A stretch of 64,000 nucleotides of DNA from Streptomyces sp. NBC_01408. GTDB taxonomy: Bacteria; Actinomycetota; Actinomycetes; Streptomycetales; Streptomycetaceae. The DNA lies in NCBI RefSeq assembly GCF_026340255.1, contig NZ_JAPEPJ010000002.1, positions 1,240,001-1,304,000 on the forward strand. The letters run 5' to 3'. This document shows positions 1 through 8,739 of the stretch, piece after piece (the first letter of the stretch is position 1; each line of letters opens with the position of its first letter). The translations under genes were made by a program, and so were the position numbers. Under the pieces are notes generated by a model that saw only the letters and a program-made list of their open reading frames with translations, did no database searches and was not told where the DNA came from.

Positions 1-655
1 TCGCGGCGAGTGCGCCGGCAGCAACCGCCAGGGGCCAGCCCGCGACGACGACGGACAGAATGGCGAGGACGAACGCGGCCAGTGCCATGGCGATACTCGC
101 GGCCGTGCCCATCCATGCCACGGTGCGCGGCAACTGCCGCGGCGTCGGCAGCGTGCGGGCGAGGCGCCCGGTGACGGCGAGGGTGACCACGGCCAGCACG
201 GACGCCGCAGCAGCGGCGGCGCCGGCCAGGTGCACGGTCAGCAGCTGTGACATGCGGGGCAGCTCCCAGGCAGGGTGGTGCCCGGCGCCCCACACCAGCA
301 GGGCGCAGCCGACCGCCAACGGCACGGCGAGCACGGCGGCACGCGCGGTGTGCCGGGTCTGGGCGATGGTCAGCTCGTGCTGGAAGGCGGCTGCGACGTC
401 GCGCGGTGCGCCGAAATCGTGTACGGCCAGCTCTACGGCACGCTCGTGCGGGACACCGCTTTCGGCGTAGGCGGCAGCGGCGTCCTCGAGGCCACCCCGC
501 AGCTCCTCGACCATCCGGGCCTTGGCGCGGGCCGGTCCCTGGAGGGACTGCGACAGGGTGGCGGCGTACGCGTCGATGGGGTCGGGCGCGTCGCCCGGCA
601 CTGCGTCGGCAGACGTCTGCATCACCCGCGTCTTCTTGGCGGCCTCGGGGCTCAT
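1..655 (-). CDS. Permease-prefix (HAAS-like) membrane protein, 3' end outside window
   Basis: Open reading frame that runs off the left edge, so its C-terminus is missing. It starts at an ATG overlapping the stop of the upstream padR-type gene by four bases (ATGA), a translationally coupled pair. The first ~90 residues are soluble and charged and resemble the permease prefix / HAAS-type domain (a helical segment with ARAKARMVEEL and an AV.DFG motif). Hydrophobic segments follow at about residues 108-122, 137-160 and 180-215. Genes of this type are usual partners of PadR repressors in actinomycetes. The visible part gives no enzymatic function. The family call is inference from sequence pattern; the membrane nature and coupling are seen directly. 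Confidence 0.75.
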   Translation of the reverse strand, partial: MSPEAAKKTRVMQTSADAVPGDAPDPIDAYAATLSQSLQGPARAKARMVEELRGGLEDAAAAYAESGVPHERAVELAVHDFGAPRDVAAAFQHELTIAQTRHTARAAVLAVPLAVGCALLVWGAGHHPAWELPRMSQLLTVHLAGAAAAAASVLAVVTLAVTGRLARTLPTPRQLPRTVAWMGTAASIAMALAAFVLAILSVVVAGWPLAVAAGALAA

Positions 656-996
656 GTGGCCTGTCCCGGCGACGGGATCGCGGGGTTGAGGACCGAGCTG
701 ATCACTGCAGTGAACTCCGCCCAGGCACTGCGCTCCTGGGCCAGGCTGCGTCGGCCCGCCTCGGTCAACTCGTAGCGGCGGCGCCGCCGCTCACCCACCG
801 CGTCCCAGCTGCTCTGCAGCAGGCCGAGCCGCTCCAGGCGCTGGAGTGCCGGATAGATGGTGCCCGTGCGCAGTTCGAGCGCACCGCCACTGCGATGCTG
901 CGCCGCCGCGATGATCGCGTACCCGTGCAGGGGCTCCGGTTCGAGGACCGCCAGCAGGAGTCCGTCCAAATGGCCGCGCAACGCATCCGCCTTCAT
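652..996 (-). CDS. PadR-family transcriptional regulator
   Basis: 114-residue protein, the normal length of a short PadR repressor. It starts MKADALRGHLDG and has the winged-helix features of the family: LHGYAI near residue 24, the wing/recognition segment TGTIYPALQRLERLGLL near residues 44-60, and RRRRYELTEAGRRSL near residues 70-84. PadR proteins bind DNA as dimers and usually repress their own operon. Here the gene overlaps the downstream membrane-protein gene by four bases, so it probably controls that gene. The 109-bp gap to the divergent gene at 1106 must hold both promoters; it contains short GTAG/CTAC inverted repeats near 1003-1017 that could be operator half-sites, which I cannot confirm. 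Confidence 0.9.
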   Translation of the reverse strand: MKADALRGHLDGLLLAVLEPEPLHGYAIIAAAQHRSGGALELRTGTIYPALQRLERLGLLQSSWDAVGERRRRRYELTEAGRRSLAQERSAWAEFTAVISSVLNPAIPSPGQAT

Positions 997-1105
997 GAGT
1001 AGGCAGTCTACATAAGTGATGCGTAGGCGTGCTATCTATTGGTAGCCAACATATTGGTCCAACTGCCCTTTGCCGAGTCCCCTTCCTGTCTGGAGGCGCC
1101 CCACC

Positions 1106-1591
1106 GTGACCAAGTTCCTGCTGTCCGTGCACGTGATCGCCGCGATCCTCGCGGTCGGAACGATCGCCGTGGCAACATCGCTCTTCCCCCGCTATGCGAC
1201 ACAGATGGTCACCGACAAGGGCGGGGACGAGGGGCGCCCCTCCGGTGTCGCCTGGTTCCTGCACCGGGTCTGCCGCGGATACGCGGTCGCCGGGCTCGTC
1301 GTGCCCGTCTTCGGCTTTGCCACCGCCACCCAGCTCGGCGTCCTCACCGACGCGTGGCTGATCGCATCGATGGTCCTCACCGCGCTCGCCGCGGTCCTGC
1401 TCGCGGGCGCGATACTGCCGCGCCAGCAGCGGCTGCTCGCACTGGCAGGGCAGGACTCCGCCGACGCCGACGACGCCGCACTCAACGCCGCCGCCTCCCG
1501 ACTGGCGATGCTCACCGGAACGTTCAACCTGTTGTGGTCGGTCGTGGTCGTCCTGATGATCGTCCGCCCCGGCTCCACGACGGGAGCATGA
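1106..1591 (+). CDS. Small integral membrane protein, DUF2269-like
   Basis: 161-residue protein with four hydrophobic segments (about residues 3-22, 50-68, 77-98 and 130-150). I chose the GTG at 1106 because a GGAGG ribosome-binding site sits nine bases upstream (1092-1096); the upstream in-frame ATG at 1070 has no such site. The N-terminal pattern KFLLSVHVIAAILAVG, a His-containing first helix followed by a Gly turn, is like the DUF2269 family of predicted membrane proteins. No enzymatic residues are recognisable. The stop codon overlaps the next start as ATGA, so the two membrane proteins are probably made together. It is divergent from the padR gene and may share its control region. Confidence 0.7.
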   Translation: MTKFLLSVHVIAAILAVGTIAVATSLFPRYATQMVTDKGGDEGRPSGVAWFLHRVCRGYAVAGLVVPVFGFATATQLGVLTDAWLIASMVLTALAAVLLAGAILPRQQRLLALAGQDSADADDAALNAAASRLAMLTGTFNLLWSVVVVLMIVRPGSTTGA

Positions 1592-1914
1592 GCATGAACA
1601 GCATGAAGGTCCTGCGCATTGCGGCCGGTATCGAGGCCGCCTCGCTTCTTGCCCTGATGGCCAACCTGCTCACCATCCACGCCGCATCGGTCTCCTCGCT
1701 CGGTGGGCCTGCGCACGGTGCGGCCTACCTCATTTCCATCGCGGTGACCTTCTCCCTCACCGCCGCCGACGCCTCGACAGGAGCCCGCGCGCTCTCCTTC
1801 GTACCCGGCATCGGCGGAATGCTCGCCTTGCGACGACTGGCCCCCCACTCCCGGGTGGCCAAGCCCACCCTCCGCGCTCGAGCGGGCACAGCCCACGCGG
1901 GGCCCGGCAACTGA
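1588..1914 (+). CDS. Small membrane protein, DUF3817-like
   Basis: 108-residue protein whose ATG overlaps the stop of the preceding gene by four bases. The first half (LRIAAGIEAASLLALMANLL, then a segment around HGAAYLISIAV) has the spacing of the DUF3817 family, where a helix with a conserved Glu is followed by an HG motif and a second helix. Two to three membrane segments are expected, followed by a basic, Arg-rich tail. Function is unknown. The coupled arrangement with the DUF2269-like gene suggests a small two-component membrane module, which is inference. Confidence 0.65.
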   Translation: MSMNSMKVLRIAAGIEAASLLALMANLLTIHAASVSSLGGPAHGAAYLISIAVTFSLTAADASTGARALSFVPGIGGMLALRRLAPHSRVAKPTLRARAGTAHAGPGN

Positions 1915-2411
1915 GGCCCTGTCGCAGCGGCCCTCGCCACTTGCACCGGTCCGCGTGGGGCAAGGGCCGGCCTGCAGCACTGACCCCGCACAGCCCCGTC
2001 CCCCAGCAAGGCCGCGAACAGTCGGTGGTCGCGCGGGGTCGCCAGGAGGGATTGTTGTCCCTGTGAACGAGCCGCCGCACCCAACCGCGAGCACCACCAA
2101 GCAGCAGCCGCCGTCTGCTCCAGCCCCGCTGCCACTACGTAGCGTGCCTGACGTGACACGCGGATCACGGCCCCGGCCAGCGGCGATGCCCGGTCAGAGG
2201 CAGACTCCGCTGGGGAGAATGTGGGGAAAATTAACCCCCGTTGGGGAGCGGCTGGGGAGGATCGGCCGTATCAATGCGCATCACGCCGAAGGGGCCGGAG
2301 AGACGGATCGGCGCAGGCCAGAGGGCCCAGCTGTCGCGCCCACCGCAGGCCGGGATCGACCTGTTCATGGACGGGCTAGGACGGACAGCACTTCGCCAAT
2401 GGGTCGACACC
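1915..2411. other. Intergenic region with no convincing gene
   Basis: About 500 bases between two convergent genes. Open frames exist on both strands, but none has a ribosome-binding site or recognisable protein similarity. Short GGGG-rich repeats occur around 2211-2262. I see no clear terminator hairpin and no RNA gene. Confidence 0.5.
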
Positions 2412-3182
2412 TCACACAACGAGGAGCCCAGACTCTATGGCCCGAACAACCGCAAGAGTCCGATTTGGGCAGTTGAGCTTGGCCAAAATGATGCCGACCA
2501 TGCGTTTCACTCCATGCTCAGAGATACTCAGCGATCCAGCGACTTGTCGGTTACTTTGCCCCTCGGCAATCAGGCACAGCACTTGGTGTTCACGTGCCGT
2601 CAGCGCAATCATCGACGCGCGCTTCGAGGTGGTGTCATCACCGGCCTGGTCGGGTGCCGTGACGGATCGTCGCGCCAGAGTCGCCGACACGTGAAATCGT
2701 CCGGTCTCCACATCGACGATCGCTTCGCGCAGGGTCTCGGGACGGAGATCCGCCCAGTCCAGGAAACCGTTGGCATGATCGACCCAGGATTGCTCAACAA
2801 CGTCTGCCGAATCCACCAGGACCAGTACATTTATGTTGTGAATACGCAGCTTTTCAGCGATCTCGGCAGGTACAGGCTCCAAAGCATTGCTGGATGAAAT
2901 GATCAGCTGGCCGTTGCGGAATGTCGAGAGATCTTCGATATCCGCGCTGAATTGCACTGTCAACCGGATGTCAAGCGAACGAAGCATTCCCTCGATACTG
3001 TATCGACGAATGTCGTCTTGGATTATCAACATGATCTGGAGATTGGAATCGAGGGTGCCGGTCGGCACCGCGGTCCCAGTTTGCAACGGGGATCGCCCGA
3101 CCCGCGGGGAAGCTCGGGTGTCACGTATATCACCACTGCTCGAGCTCGGTTTCCACGTCAACCTGTCGTTCACGCTACCCAT
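2412..3182 (-). CDS. LuxR/NarL-type transcriptional regulator
   Basis: The C-terminal ~65 residues form a typical LuxR helix-turn-helix: LTAREHQVLCLIAEGQSNRQV, then SISEHGVKRMVGIILAKLNC. The N-terminal part (from about MLIIQDDIRRYSIEGML) resembles a receiver-like domain, but I see no clear phosphorylatable Asp pair in the usual context, so it may be an atypical orphan response regulator. I placed the start at the ATG at 3182 because GGGGGA lies about nine bases upstream; an in-frame ATG at 3266 would add 28 residues. GC content is lower than in neighbouring genes. It sits next to decayed insertion sequences and about 6 kb from the PKS unit. A role as regulator of that cluster is possible but only suggested by proximity. 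Confidence 0.75.
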   Translation of the reverse strand: MGSVNDRLTWKPSSSSGDIRDTRASPRVGRSPLQTGTAVPTGTLDSNLQIMLIIQDDIRRYSIEGMLRSLDIRLTVQFSADIEDLSTFRNGQLIISSSNALEPVPAEIAEKLRIHNINVLVLVDSADVVEQSWVDHANGFLDWADLRPETLREAIVDVETGRFHVSATLARRSVTAPDQAGDDTTSKRASMIALTAREHQVLCLIAEGQSNRQVAGSLSISEHGVKRMVGIILAKLNCPNRTLAVVRAIESGLLVV

Positions 3183-3301
3183 ATAAGCGATCCCCCATTT
3201 TCCCGCGTTCAAATCTCGCGAGTCCAACCCCTGCAGGTAAAAGGCCCGACTCAGATAGATGAGCATGGCACCGAGTTGCGGGGACTGTCCACTCCGAACT
3301 A

Positions 3302-3544
3302 AGACCTGTCCCGTAATCCCACAAGTGGCGCCGCCACCACCTCAGGTCGGGGCCGGACAGCCTGTGGAACTGATCGAGTGCTCGGCCGCCGCCGTCGATG
3401 GTCATGGCCTTGTACTGGTCGTCCAGAGCTCTCGCACCTCGGCTTCAGTACGGTGCCTGCACAACCTCGCCCTCGCCGGATAGACGAGCGGATCCCGCGA
3501 CGGCCTAGCCGAGGTATTTCGGACATTATTTACGGGACGAGTCT
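3302..3544. mobile_element. Short IS5-like remnant (MITE-like, 243 bp)
   Basis: The two ends are imperfect inverted repeats: AGACCTGTCCCGTAAT at 3302 and the complement of AGACTCGTCCCGTAAAT at 3528-3544. They are clearly related to the ends of the complete element at 4003-4878. Inside, the sequence just before the right end (around 3458-3490) matches the end of that element's transposase gene (LHNLALAG followed by a stop). The remnant therefore looks like an internally deleted relative of the neighbouring IS. It encodes nothing functional. Confidence 0.75.
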
Positions 3545-3692
3545 CAGCCTCGACCTTTCGCCGGCTCGCCGAAATTTCCCATTTGTCCCGTGTGGCTCCG
3601 AAGTGAAGGGCGAGCCTCCTTCGATACCGGCGATTACCGCACCTGACCAGCGTTTCCCATCGAAGGAGGCCCGCTTTCCCACGTTGGCATGT

Positions 3693-3896
3693 GTGGAAGA
3701 TGTGGAAATCAGCGCCCTGTGGGCGCGGGGCTGGACGATCTCGCAGATCGCCCGGTATACCGGTGACAGGAAGACCATTCGTGCCTATGTTGCTGGGGAG
3801 CGGACCCCTGGCGTAAGGAAACGGCATCTGCCGGATACGTACGAACCGTTCGTCGGGTACGTGACTGTCCGACAGCCGTCGATACACGACGTGTGA
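3693..3896 (+). pseudogene. istA: IS21-family istA, N-terminal fragment
   Basis: About 67 codons matching the N-terminus of IS21-type transposase IstA: an HTH segment (LWARGWTISQIARYTG, then RKTIRAYVAGERTPGVRKR) followed by YEPFVGYV. IstA is normally around 400 residues with a DDE catalytic core; none of the core is present here, and the frame ends shortly after the YEPF motif. There is no istB nearby. The fragment lies between two IS5-type sequences, so the whole 3.3-4.9 kb stretch looks like an accumulation site for insertion elements. Confidence 0.75.
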
Positions 3897-3899
3897 GTA

Positions 3900-3927
3900 C
3901 GACTACTTCGCCACCGTGAAGTAGTCG
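3900..3927. other. 10-bp stem, 8-base loop inverted repeat
   Basis: CGACTACTTC and its exact complement are separated by eight bases, immediately after the istA fragment. There is no T-run. It could be a terminator-like hairpin, an insertion-element end, or a leftover regulatory dyad; the sequence does not decide between them. Confidence 0.5.
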
Positions 3928-4002
3928 GCCGGGTCAAGGGCATTGAGCGCGTTCCACCGCTGCGGCAATGCCGCGATGGGGCCACGAGCGGTGAGGCGGC
4001 GA

Positions 4003-4878
4003 AGGCTTGTCCCGTAACTGCCGGTCTGGCGTGAGATGATCTTGCGGTGGCTGGTGTGATCACGGCGTCGGAGCCGTCCTGGATAGCCCCGTTCACGGGG
4101 CTGAGCCCGCGCTGCTTCGGAAAGCTGGTGACCGTGCTGCGGCGTGAGGGTGCGGACGCGGTCCGCAAGGGCCGGCCGTGGAGCCTTCCGCTGGAGGACC
4201 GTGCACTGCTGGTCGCGGCGTACTGGCGCACCAACCTGACCATGCGCCAGATCGCTCCGCTGTTCGGCGTGTCCAAGTCGGCGGCGGACCGCATCATCGA
4301 CCACCTCGGGCCGATGCTCGCGCTCCAGCCCCGCAAACGGTTCGCCAAGGACACCGTGCTCATCGTGGACGGCACCCTGGTCCCCGCCCGCGACCACACC
4401 ACCGCCGCCCGGTCGAAGAACTGCCGGTACCCCACCAGCCACCAGGTCGTCATCGACGCCGACACCCGCCTGGTCATCGTGGTCGGCCGGCCCCTCGCCG
4501 GAAACCGCGACGACTGCAAGGCATCGGAGGAATCCGGCGCCGAAGCCGCTGTCGGCACGACCATGACCATCGCCGACGGCGGCTACCCGGGCACCGGACT
4601 CGTCCTGCCGCACCGCCGGCGCAAAGGCGAAGAACCACCCGACCCGAAGCAGACCCGCATCAAGTCCCACAAGCAGGCACCCGCCCGCGCCGCCCACGTC
4701 TTCGCCCGCATGAAGACCTGGAAGATCCTCCGCGACTGCCGCCTCAACGGCGACGGAGTCCACCACACCATGCTCGGCATCGCCCTCATGCACAACCTCG
4801 CACTCGCCGGATAAACGACCGCATCCGACCACTACCACCCGGCCCACGGCGACTCAGACATCATTTACGGGACAAGCC
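4003..4878 (+). mobile_element. Complete IS5-family insertion sequence
   Basis: An 876-bp element bounded by 15-bp perfect terminal inverted repeats, AGGCTTGTCCCGTAA at 4003-4017 and its complement at 4864-4878, with a single transposase gene filling the interior. Size, single ORF and end structure fit the IS5 group found widely in Streptomyces. I could not identify a convincing target-site duplication in the flanks. The left end lies about 75 bp beyond the istA fragment and the right end about 75 bp from the helD-like gene stop. Confidence 0.85.
4047..4814 (+). CDS. IS5-family DDE transposase
   Basis: 255-residue transposase starting at a GTG inside the IS. The N-terminal part has an HTH_Tnp_4-like segment (LTMRQIAPLFGVSKSAADRII, about residues 67-87). 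It is followed by a DDE_Tnp_4 core: VDGTLVPA with the first Asp near residue 108, a GYPG segment after the second Asp (IADGGYPG, about residues 174-181), and the C-terminal Arg/Glu-rich region ending HNLALAG. Length is normal for the family and the frame is uninterrupted, so the element may still be active. Confidence 0.88.
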   Translation: MAGVITASEPSWIAPFTGLSPRCFGKLVTVLRREGADAVRKGRPWSLPLEDRALLVAAYWRTNLTMRQIAPLFGVSKSAADRIIDHLGPMLALQPRKRFAKDTVLIVDGTLVPARDHTTAARSKNCRYPTSHQVVIDADTRLVIVVGRPLAGNRDDCKASEESGAEAAVGTTMTIADGGYPGTGLVLPHRRRKGEEPPDPKQTRIKSHKQAPARAAHVFARMKTWKILRDCRLNGDGVHHTMLGIALMHNLALAG

Positions 4879-4953
4879 TGAGCAGCCCCGTGCGCGGTCC
4901 GGTGTCTGTACCGCGCCGGGTGCGCCCGCGGCGACGACGCGGGCGCCGAGTCT

Positions 4954-7035
4954 TCAGGCGGGCTGGACGGCGATGGTGCAGAGGCGCTTGGTGGCCCGGG
5001 TCAGGGCTACGTACAAGTCCCTTTCCCCACCGGGGCGGGTCGTGATGATTTCCTCGGGGTTCATGACGACGACCCCGTCGAATTCCAGGCCGCGTGCTTC
5101 GGACGCCGGCACGATGCGTGCGTGGTGAGCGATGCCCTGGTCCGTCAGCTCGCTCACCCTGGTGTCCGCGCAGATCACTCCCAGAAGCTCGCCCGGGTGC
5201 GCGGTGCTCTGGGCGTGGAGTTCCTGAACGACGGCGGTGACCAACCCGTCCGGGGGTGTGGTCACGGTGCGAGGGCTCTCACCGCTTCGCAGTGACCGTG
5301 TGGGCTTCTGGTCCGGAGCGATCCGCGTGAGCAGGTCCCGGACGCTCTCCAGGATCTCCTGCGTGGTGCGGTAGCTGACGGTCAGGTTGTGCAGTTTGAA
5401 CCGCGGTCCGACGTGGGGGCTCAGTGCTTCCCTCCAGTCGCGTGCTGTCGCGACCGGGCCTGCCTGGGCGAAGTCACCCACCAGCGTCATCGCCCTTGCC
5501 GGGCAGCGGCGGACGATCATCCGCCACTGCATGGCGGTCAGTTCCTGCGCCTCGTCGACGACGACGTGCCCGTACGTCCGCTCGGGGAGGCCGTCGACCA
5601 GGCTCGCGGCCTCGTCCAGCAACGGCACATCGGCATCGGTCCAAGGGTCGTCCGGACCACGCAGCAGAAGGGACCGCTCCTGCGCGGTCAGGCGGGGCAG
5701 GCGCTCGGCGAGAGCGCCGGCGTTCGTCAGGAGCGCCTGCACGAGGTCACCGGGTGCCAGCCGCGGCCACAACACCTCGACCGCTCGGTCGACGCCGGCG
5801 TCGTCGAGGAGATCGGCTCGGATGGCGTCCAGGTCCAGCTCGTGGACCGGACCCGGGTCGGCCGCACCTTCGGCACGGCGCTGGGCGGCTCCCGTGAACC
5901 GGTCGAGGTTGATGCCCGTCATCCTTTCGGCATCGGCGTCGATCTGCTCCAGGAGGTCGCCCATGTCTCGTTGCATCGTGTCGGTGACGGCGTCGACCAA
6001 GAGCTCCCTGAACACCTGGCGCGCGGGGTTGTGCCCCGATACGGCTGCCACGGCGGCGTCGCGTGCCGCGGCGACTTCCTCACCGGAGAGGTGAACCAAT
6101 TCCTGTCCGACCCGCACGGTGAAGTCACCGGCGGGGGCTTGGTGGACGCGCAGCAAACCGGCCAAGGCGTCCGCGAGGTCGGAGCTGCCCTTGAGGCGCG
6201 CCGTATCGAACGGGTCCACCGTGTCCGTGGACACTCCGGCCAGTTCCCGGCAGGTCGCCAGAACGACGTCGTTCTCTCCGAGCGAGGGAAGGACCTGGGA
6301 GATGTAGTCGAGGAACCGGGCGTTCGGGCCCACCACCAGGACACCCTCCTCCGCGGCGCGCGGGAACGCGTACAGGACATAGGCCGCCCGGTGCAGGGCG
6401 ACCACCGTCTTGCCGGTGCCGGGCCCGCCCTGCACCACGGTCACCCCGCGGTGGGCGGAACGGACGATCTCGTCCTGCTCGGTCTGCAGCGTCGCGACGG
6501 CCGCGTGCATCCTGCCCGTGCGCCGTGCCGACAGGGCCTCGGTCAACGGGCCGTCACCCACGACGTCCTCGTCGGTCGGGGCGGTCCCGTCCAGCAGTTC
6601 GTCGCTCACCGAGATGACCGTGCGCTCCTCGAGGCGCAGGTGCCGGCGCCGCCGCAGGTCCATCGGGTGGACCGGTGTCGCCTCGTAGAAGGGCCGCGCC
6701 GCGTTCGCGCGCCAGTCCACGAGCAGAGGCAGGTCATCCTCCTCCGTATGCAGTCCGATCCGCCCGATGCGCAGGGCCGTGCCATCCGTCCAGTCGATGC
6801 GCCCGAAGACCAGCCCCTTTTCGGCGCCCTCCAGCCGGCCGATTTCCTTGGCCAGACGCTCGGCGGCGATTTCTCTCTCGTATGCCTCACCGGCGCTTTC
6901 CGCCGGGGCCTTCAGCACACTCGCTCGGTGTACTCGCGCCTCGGAAAGCCGCTCGGTGAGCAACTCGTACAAGGAGGACACATAATCCCGCTCCGATTCG
7001 ACCGCACGCACAGCGGGATCATTCATTTTCGACAA
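4954..7035 (-). CDS. helD: HelD-like RNA polymerase-associated helicase
   Basis: 693-residue superfamily 1 (UvrD-like) ATPase. The N-terminus is a coiled-coil arm typical of HelD (about residues 1-75), followed by the FGRIDW segment. Walker A is GGPGTGKT at residues 203-210, the Walker B-like motif is VVVDEAQELTAMQW in the second half, and a C-terminal motif VALTRATKRL corresponds to helicase motif VI. HelD proteins bind RNA polymerase and release stalled complexes; an actinomycete branch (HelR) has been linked to rifamycin tolerance. I chose a TTG start at 7035 because AAGGAGG lies six bases upstream; the ATG at 7026 would have a 15-base spacing. It lies 85 bp downstream of the exporter gene on the same strand, so the two may be co-transcribed. 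Confidence 0.85.
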   Translation of the reverse strand: MSKMNDPAVRAVESERDYVSSLYELLTERLSEARVHRASVLKAPAESAGEAYEREIAAERLAKEIGRLEGAEKGLVFGRIDWTDGTALRIGRIGLHTEEDDLPLLVDWRANAARPFYEATPVHPMDLRRRRHLRLEERTVISVSDELLDGTAPTDEDVVGDGPLTEALSARRTGRMHAAVATLQTEQDEIVRSAHRGVTVVQGGPGTGKTVVALHRAAYVLYAFPRAAEEGVLVVGPNARFLDYISQVLPSLGENDVVLATCRELAGVSTDTVDPFDTARLKGSSDLADALAGLLRVHQAPAGDFTVRVGQELVHLSGEEVAAARDAAVAAVSGHNPARQVFRELLVDAVTDTMQRDMGDLLEQIDADAERMTGINLDRFTGAAQRRAEGAADPGPVHELDLDAIRADLLDDAGVDRAVEVLWPRLAPGDLVQALLTNAGALAERLPRLTAQERSLLLRGPDDPWTDADVPLLDEAASLVDGLPERTYGHVVVDEAQELTAMQWRMIVRRCPARAMTLVGDFAQAGPVATARDWREALSPHVGPRFKLHNLTVSYRTTQEILESVRDLLTRIAPDQKPTRSLRSGESPRTVTTPPDGLVTAVVQELHAQSTAHPGELLGVICADTRVSELTDQGIAHHARIVPASEARGLEFDGVVVMNPEEIITTRPGGERDLYVALTRATKRLCTIAVQPA

Positions 7036-7120
7036 CAGGGGCCTCCTTCGATTCGAGCCACACCATCAGTCAAAGCTCACTCGATACGCGGCGGATCCGC
7101 ATCGGACCACAGACAGCCCA

Positions 7121-8698
7121 TCACGCGGTGGATCGAGGCTCGCAGCTGCGGGCCTCTTCGTAGTCCGGCTCTGATGTCGGACCCTTCTTCTTTCCGGCAG
7201 CAGGCAAGGTAATCAGCAGCACAGCTGCTCCGAGGAGTGCGACGGCCGCGATCCAGCCCGCGCCGACGTGCATAGCATGGATGAACGCATTATCGGCAGC
7301 CTGGGCAAGAGAGGGCTGGTGGATAGTGGTGGCGACATGGCGGGCCTGTTCGGCGGAAACTCGCGCCTGATCCTGCACCGGACCGGATGCGCCCTCCAGC
7401 GAAGGTTCGATCGCACGTCGGTACATGATCGACATGATCGTTCCGCCTACTGCAATTCCGATCACACTGCCGGTTTGTCGCACGGTGTTGGTGACGGCCG
7501 ATCCTGCACCAGCCTGTTCCAACGGCAGGTCGCTGATCAATGCAGCCGTAACGGGGCCGATCACCATGCCGACCGAGAGACCCTGTATCAACAACAGGAC
7601 CTCGATCCAGACGAGTGGAGTTTGGAGTCCGAGGAACCCGTACCCACCCATGGTCAGCGCAGCCACGGTGAGCGCCGGCACGGTGACAAGGCGGAGCGGC
7701 AGGCGGCGAACCAGGCGCGAGGCAAGGGGTGCCCCCGCGAGCGCGCCGAGTGCAGTCGGGATATTGGCCAAACCCGCCTTCATCGGCGAAAATCCGAGCG
7801 CGCCTTGCAGGTAGAACGCGTTATAGAAGGTGATGGCGGCCACACCGAAGAGCAGCAATCCGAGCGCCACATTGCCGCCAGCGAATGTGCGTTGCGCGAA
7901 CAGTCGCGGATCAAAGCTGGGCACCTTGAGGCGCAGTTCGACGAGTACGAAAACGGCCAGCAGAACCAGACCGGCAACGATCGGCGCCCAAACATCGGTA
8001 CGACTCCACGCCGCCACCTGCCCCGCCCGGATCAGCCCGTAGGCCAACGCGACGAGCCCACTGATCGACAGCAACATTCCAGCGGGGTCCAGTGGTCGCG
8101 GAATGGGGCTGCGGAAATTCGGAACCAGCACGGCGAGCCCGACCAACGCCAATGCCGCGACCGGAACATTGATCAGAAAGACCGAGCCCCACCAGAAACG
8201 ATCGAGCAGGAACCCCGCCAGCACCGGGCCGGCAGCCATTCCGACACCGGCCGACGTCGAGAAAATGCCGATCGCGGCAGCCCGCGCGGGGCCGGTAAAG
8301 GTCCACATAAGGATGGCCATCATGGCGGGCGTGATCAGCGCACTGCCCACCCCCATCGCAGCTCGAGCTGCAATCAGCTGGCCCGCACCGCTTGTGTACG
8401 CCGCCCACAGCGAGGACCCGGCGAAGATCACCAACCCACTGGCAAACACAGTCCGGTGACCGAACCTATCGCCCAATGCGCCTGCAGTGAACATCAATGT
8501 GGCGAAAGCCAGAGTGTACGAACCGGTCGCCCATTGCAGCTGACCGGGATTGGCCCCCAGCCCACGGACCGGGTCTGCAAGGGTCTCCAGCGCAGTACTC
8601 AGGACGGTATTTTCTATCCAAATCAGCAGTGAACACAACATAAGAATGGCAAGAATCAACTGCTGCCTGGACTTCGGTAACGTTAGAGGCGCGGTCAT
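7121..8698 (-). CDS. DHA2-type MFS drug exporter with a TTA codon
   Basis: 525-residue, probably 14-helix transporter of the DHA2 (EmrB/QacA) drug:proton antiporter type. Motif A-like GALGDRFGHRTVF lies near residue 75 and the motif C-like stretch GIFSTSAGVGMAAGPVLAGFL near residue 145. The ATG at 8698 is preferred: GAAGG lies five bases upstream, whereas it would touch the alternative GTG at 8704. Codon 7 is TTA (leucine), the rare codon read by the bldA tRNA in Streptomyces, so production is expected to be tied to development. A strong promoter lies upstream at 8740-8768. Its position directly downstream of the PKS unit suggests that it exports the polyene product or provides self-resistance; this is inference. 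Confidence 0.88.
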   Translation of the reverse strand: MTAPLTLPKSRQQLILAILMLCSLLIWIENTVLSTALETLADPVRGLGANPGQLQWATGSYTLAFATLMFTAGALGDRFGHRTVFASGLVIFAGSSLWAAYTSGAGQLIAARAAMGVGSALITPAMMAILMWTFTGPARAAAIGIFSTSAGVGMAAGPVLAGFLLDRFWWGSVFLINVPVAALALVGLAVLVPNFRSPIPRPLDPAGMLLSISGLVALAYGLIRAGQVAAWSRTDVWAPIVAGLVLLAVFVLVELRLKVPSFDPRLFAQRTFAGGNVALGLLLFGVAAITFYNAFYLQGALGFSPMKAGLANIPTALGALAGAPLASRLVRRLPLRLVTVPALTVAALTMGGYGFLGLQTPLVWIEVLLLIQGLSVGMVIGPVTAALISDLPLEQAGAGSAVTNTVRQTGSVIGIAVGGTIMSIMYRRAIEPSLEGASGPVQDQARVSAEQARHVATTIHQPSLAQAADNAFIHAMHVGAGWIAAVALLGAAVLLITLPAAGKKKGPTSEPDYEEARSCEPRSTA

Positions 8699-8739
8699 GA
8701 ACACCTTCGGATATCGCGCGGCGGGACTTGACCGACTGG

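Noticed and set aside
4003..4878. Target-site duplication of the IS5 element
   Set aside because: The flanks share at most two or three bases, which is not distinguishable from chance.
7036..7120. Rifamycin-associated element upstream of helD
   Set aside because: No long palindrome of that kind is visible in the 85-bp gap.
5389..7212. Plus-strand 607-codon frame opposite helD
   Set aside because: Antisense shadow; the minus-strand protein has complete helicase motifs.
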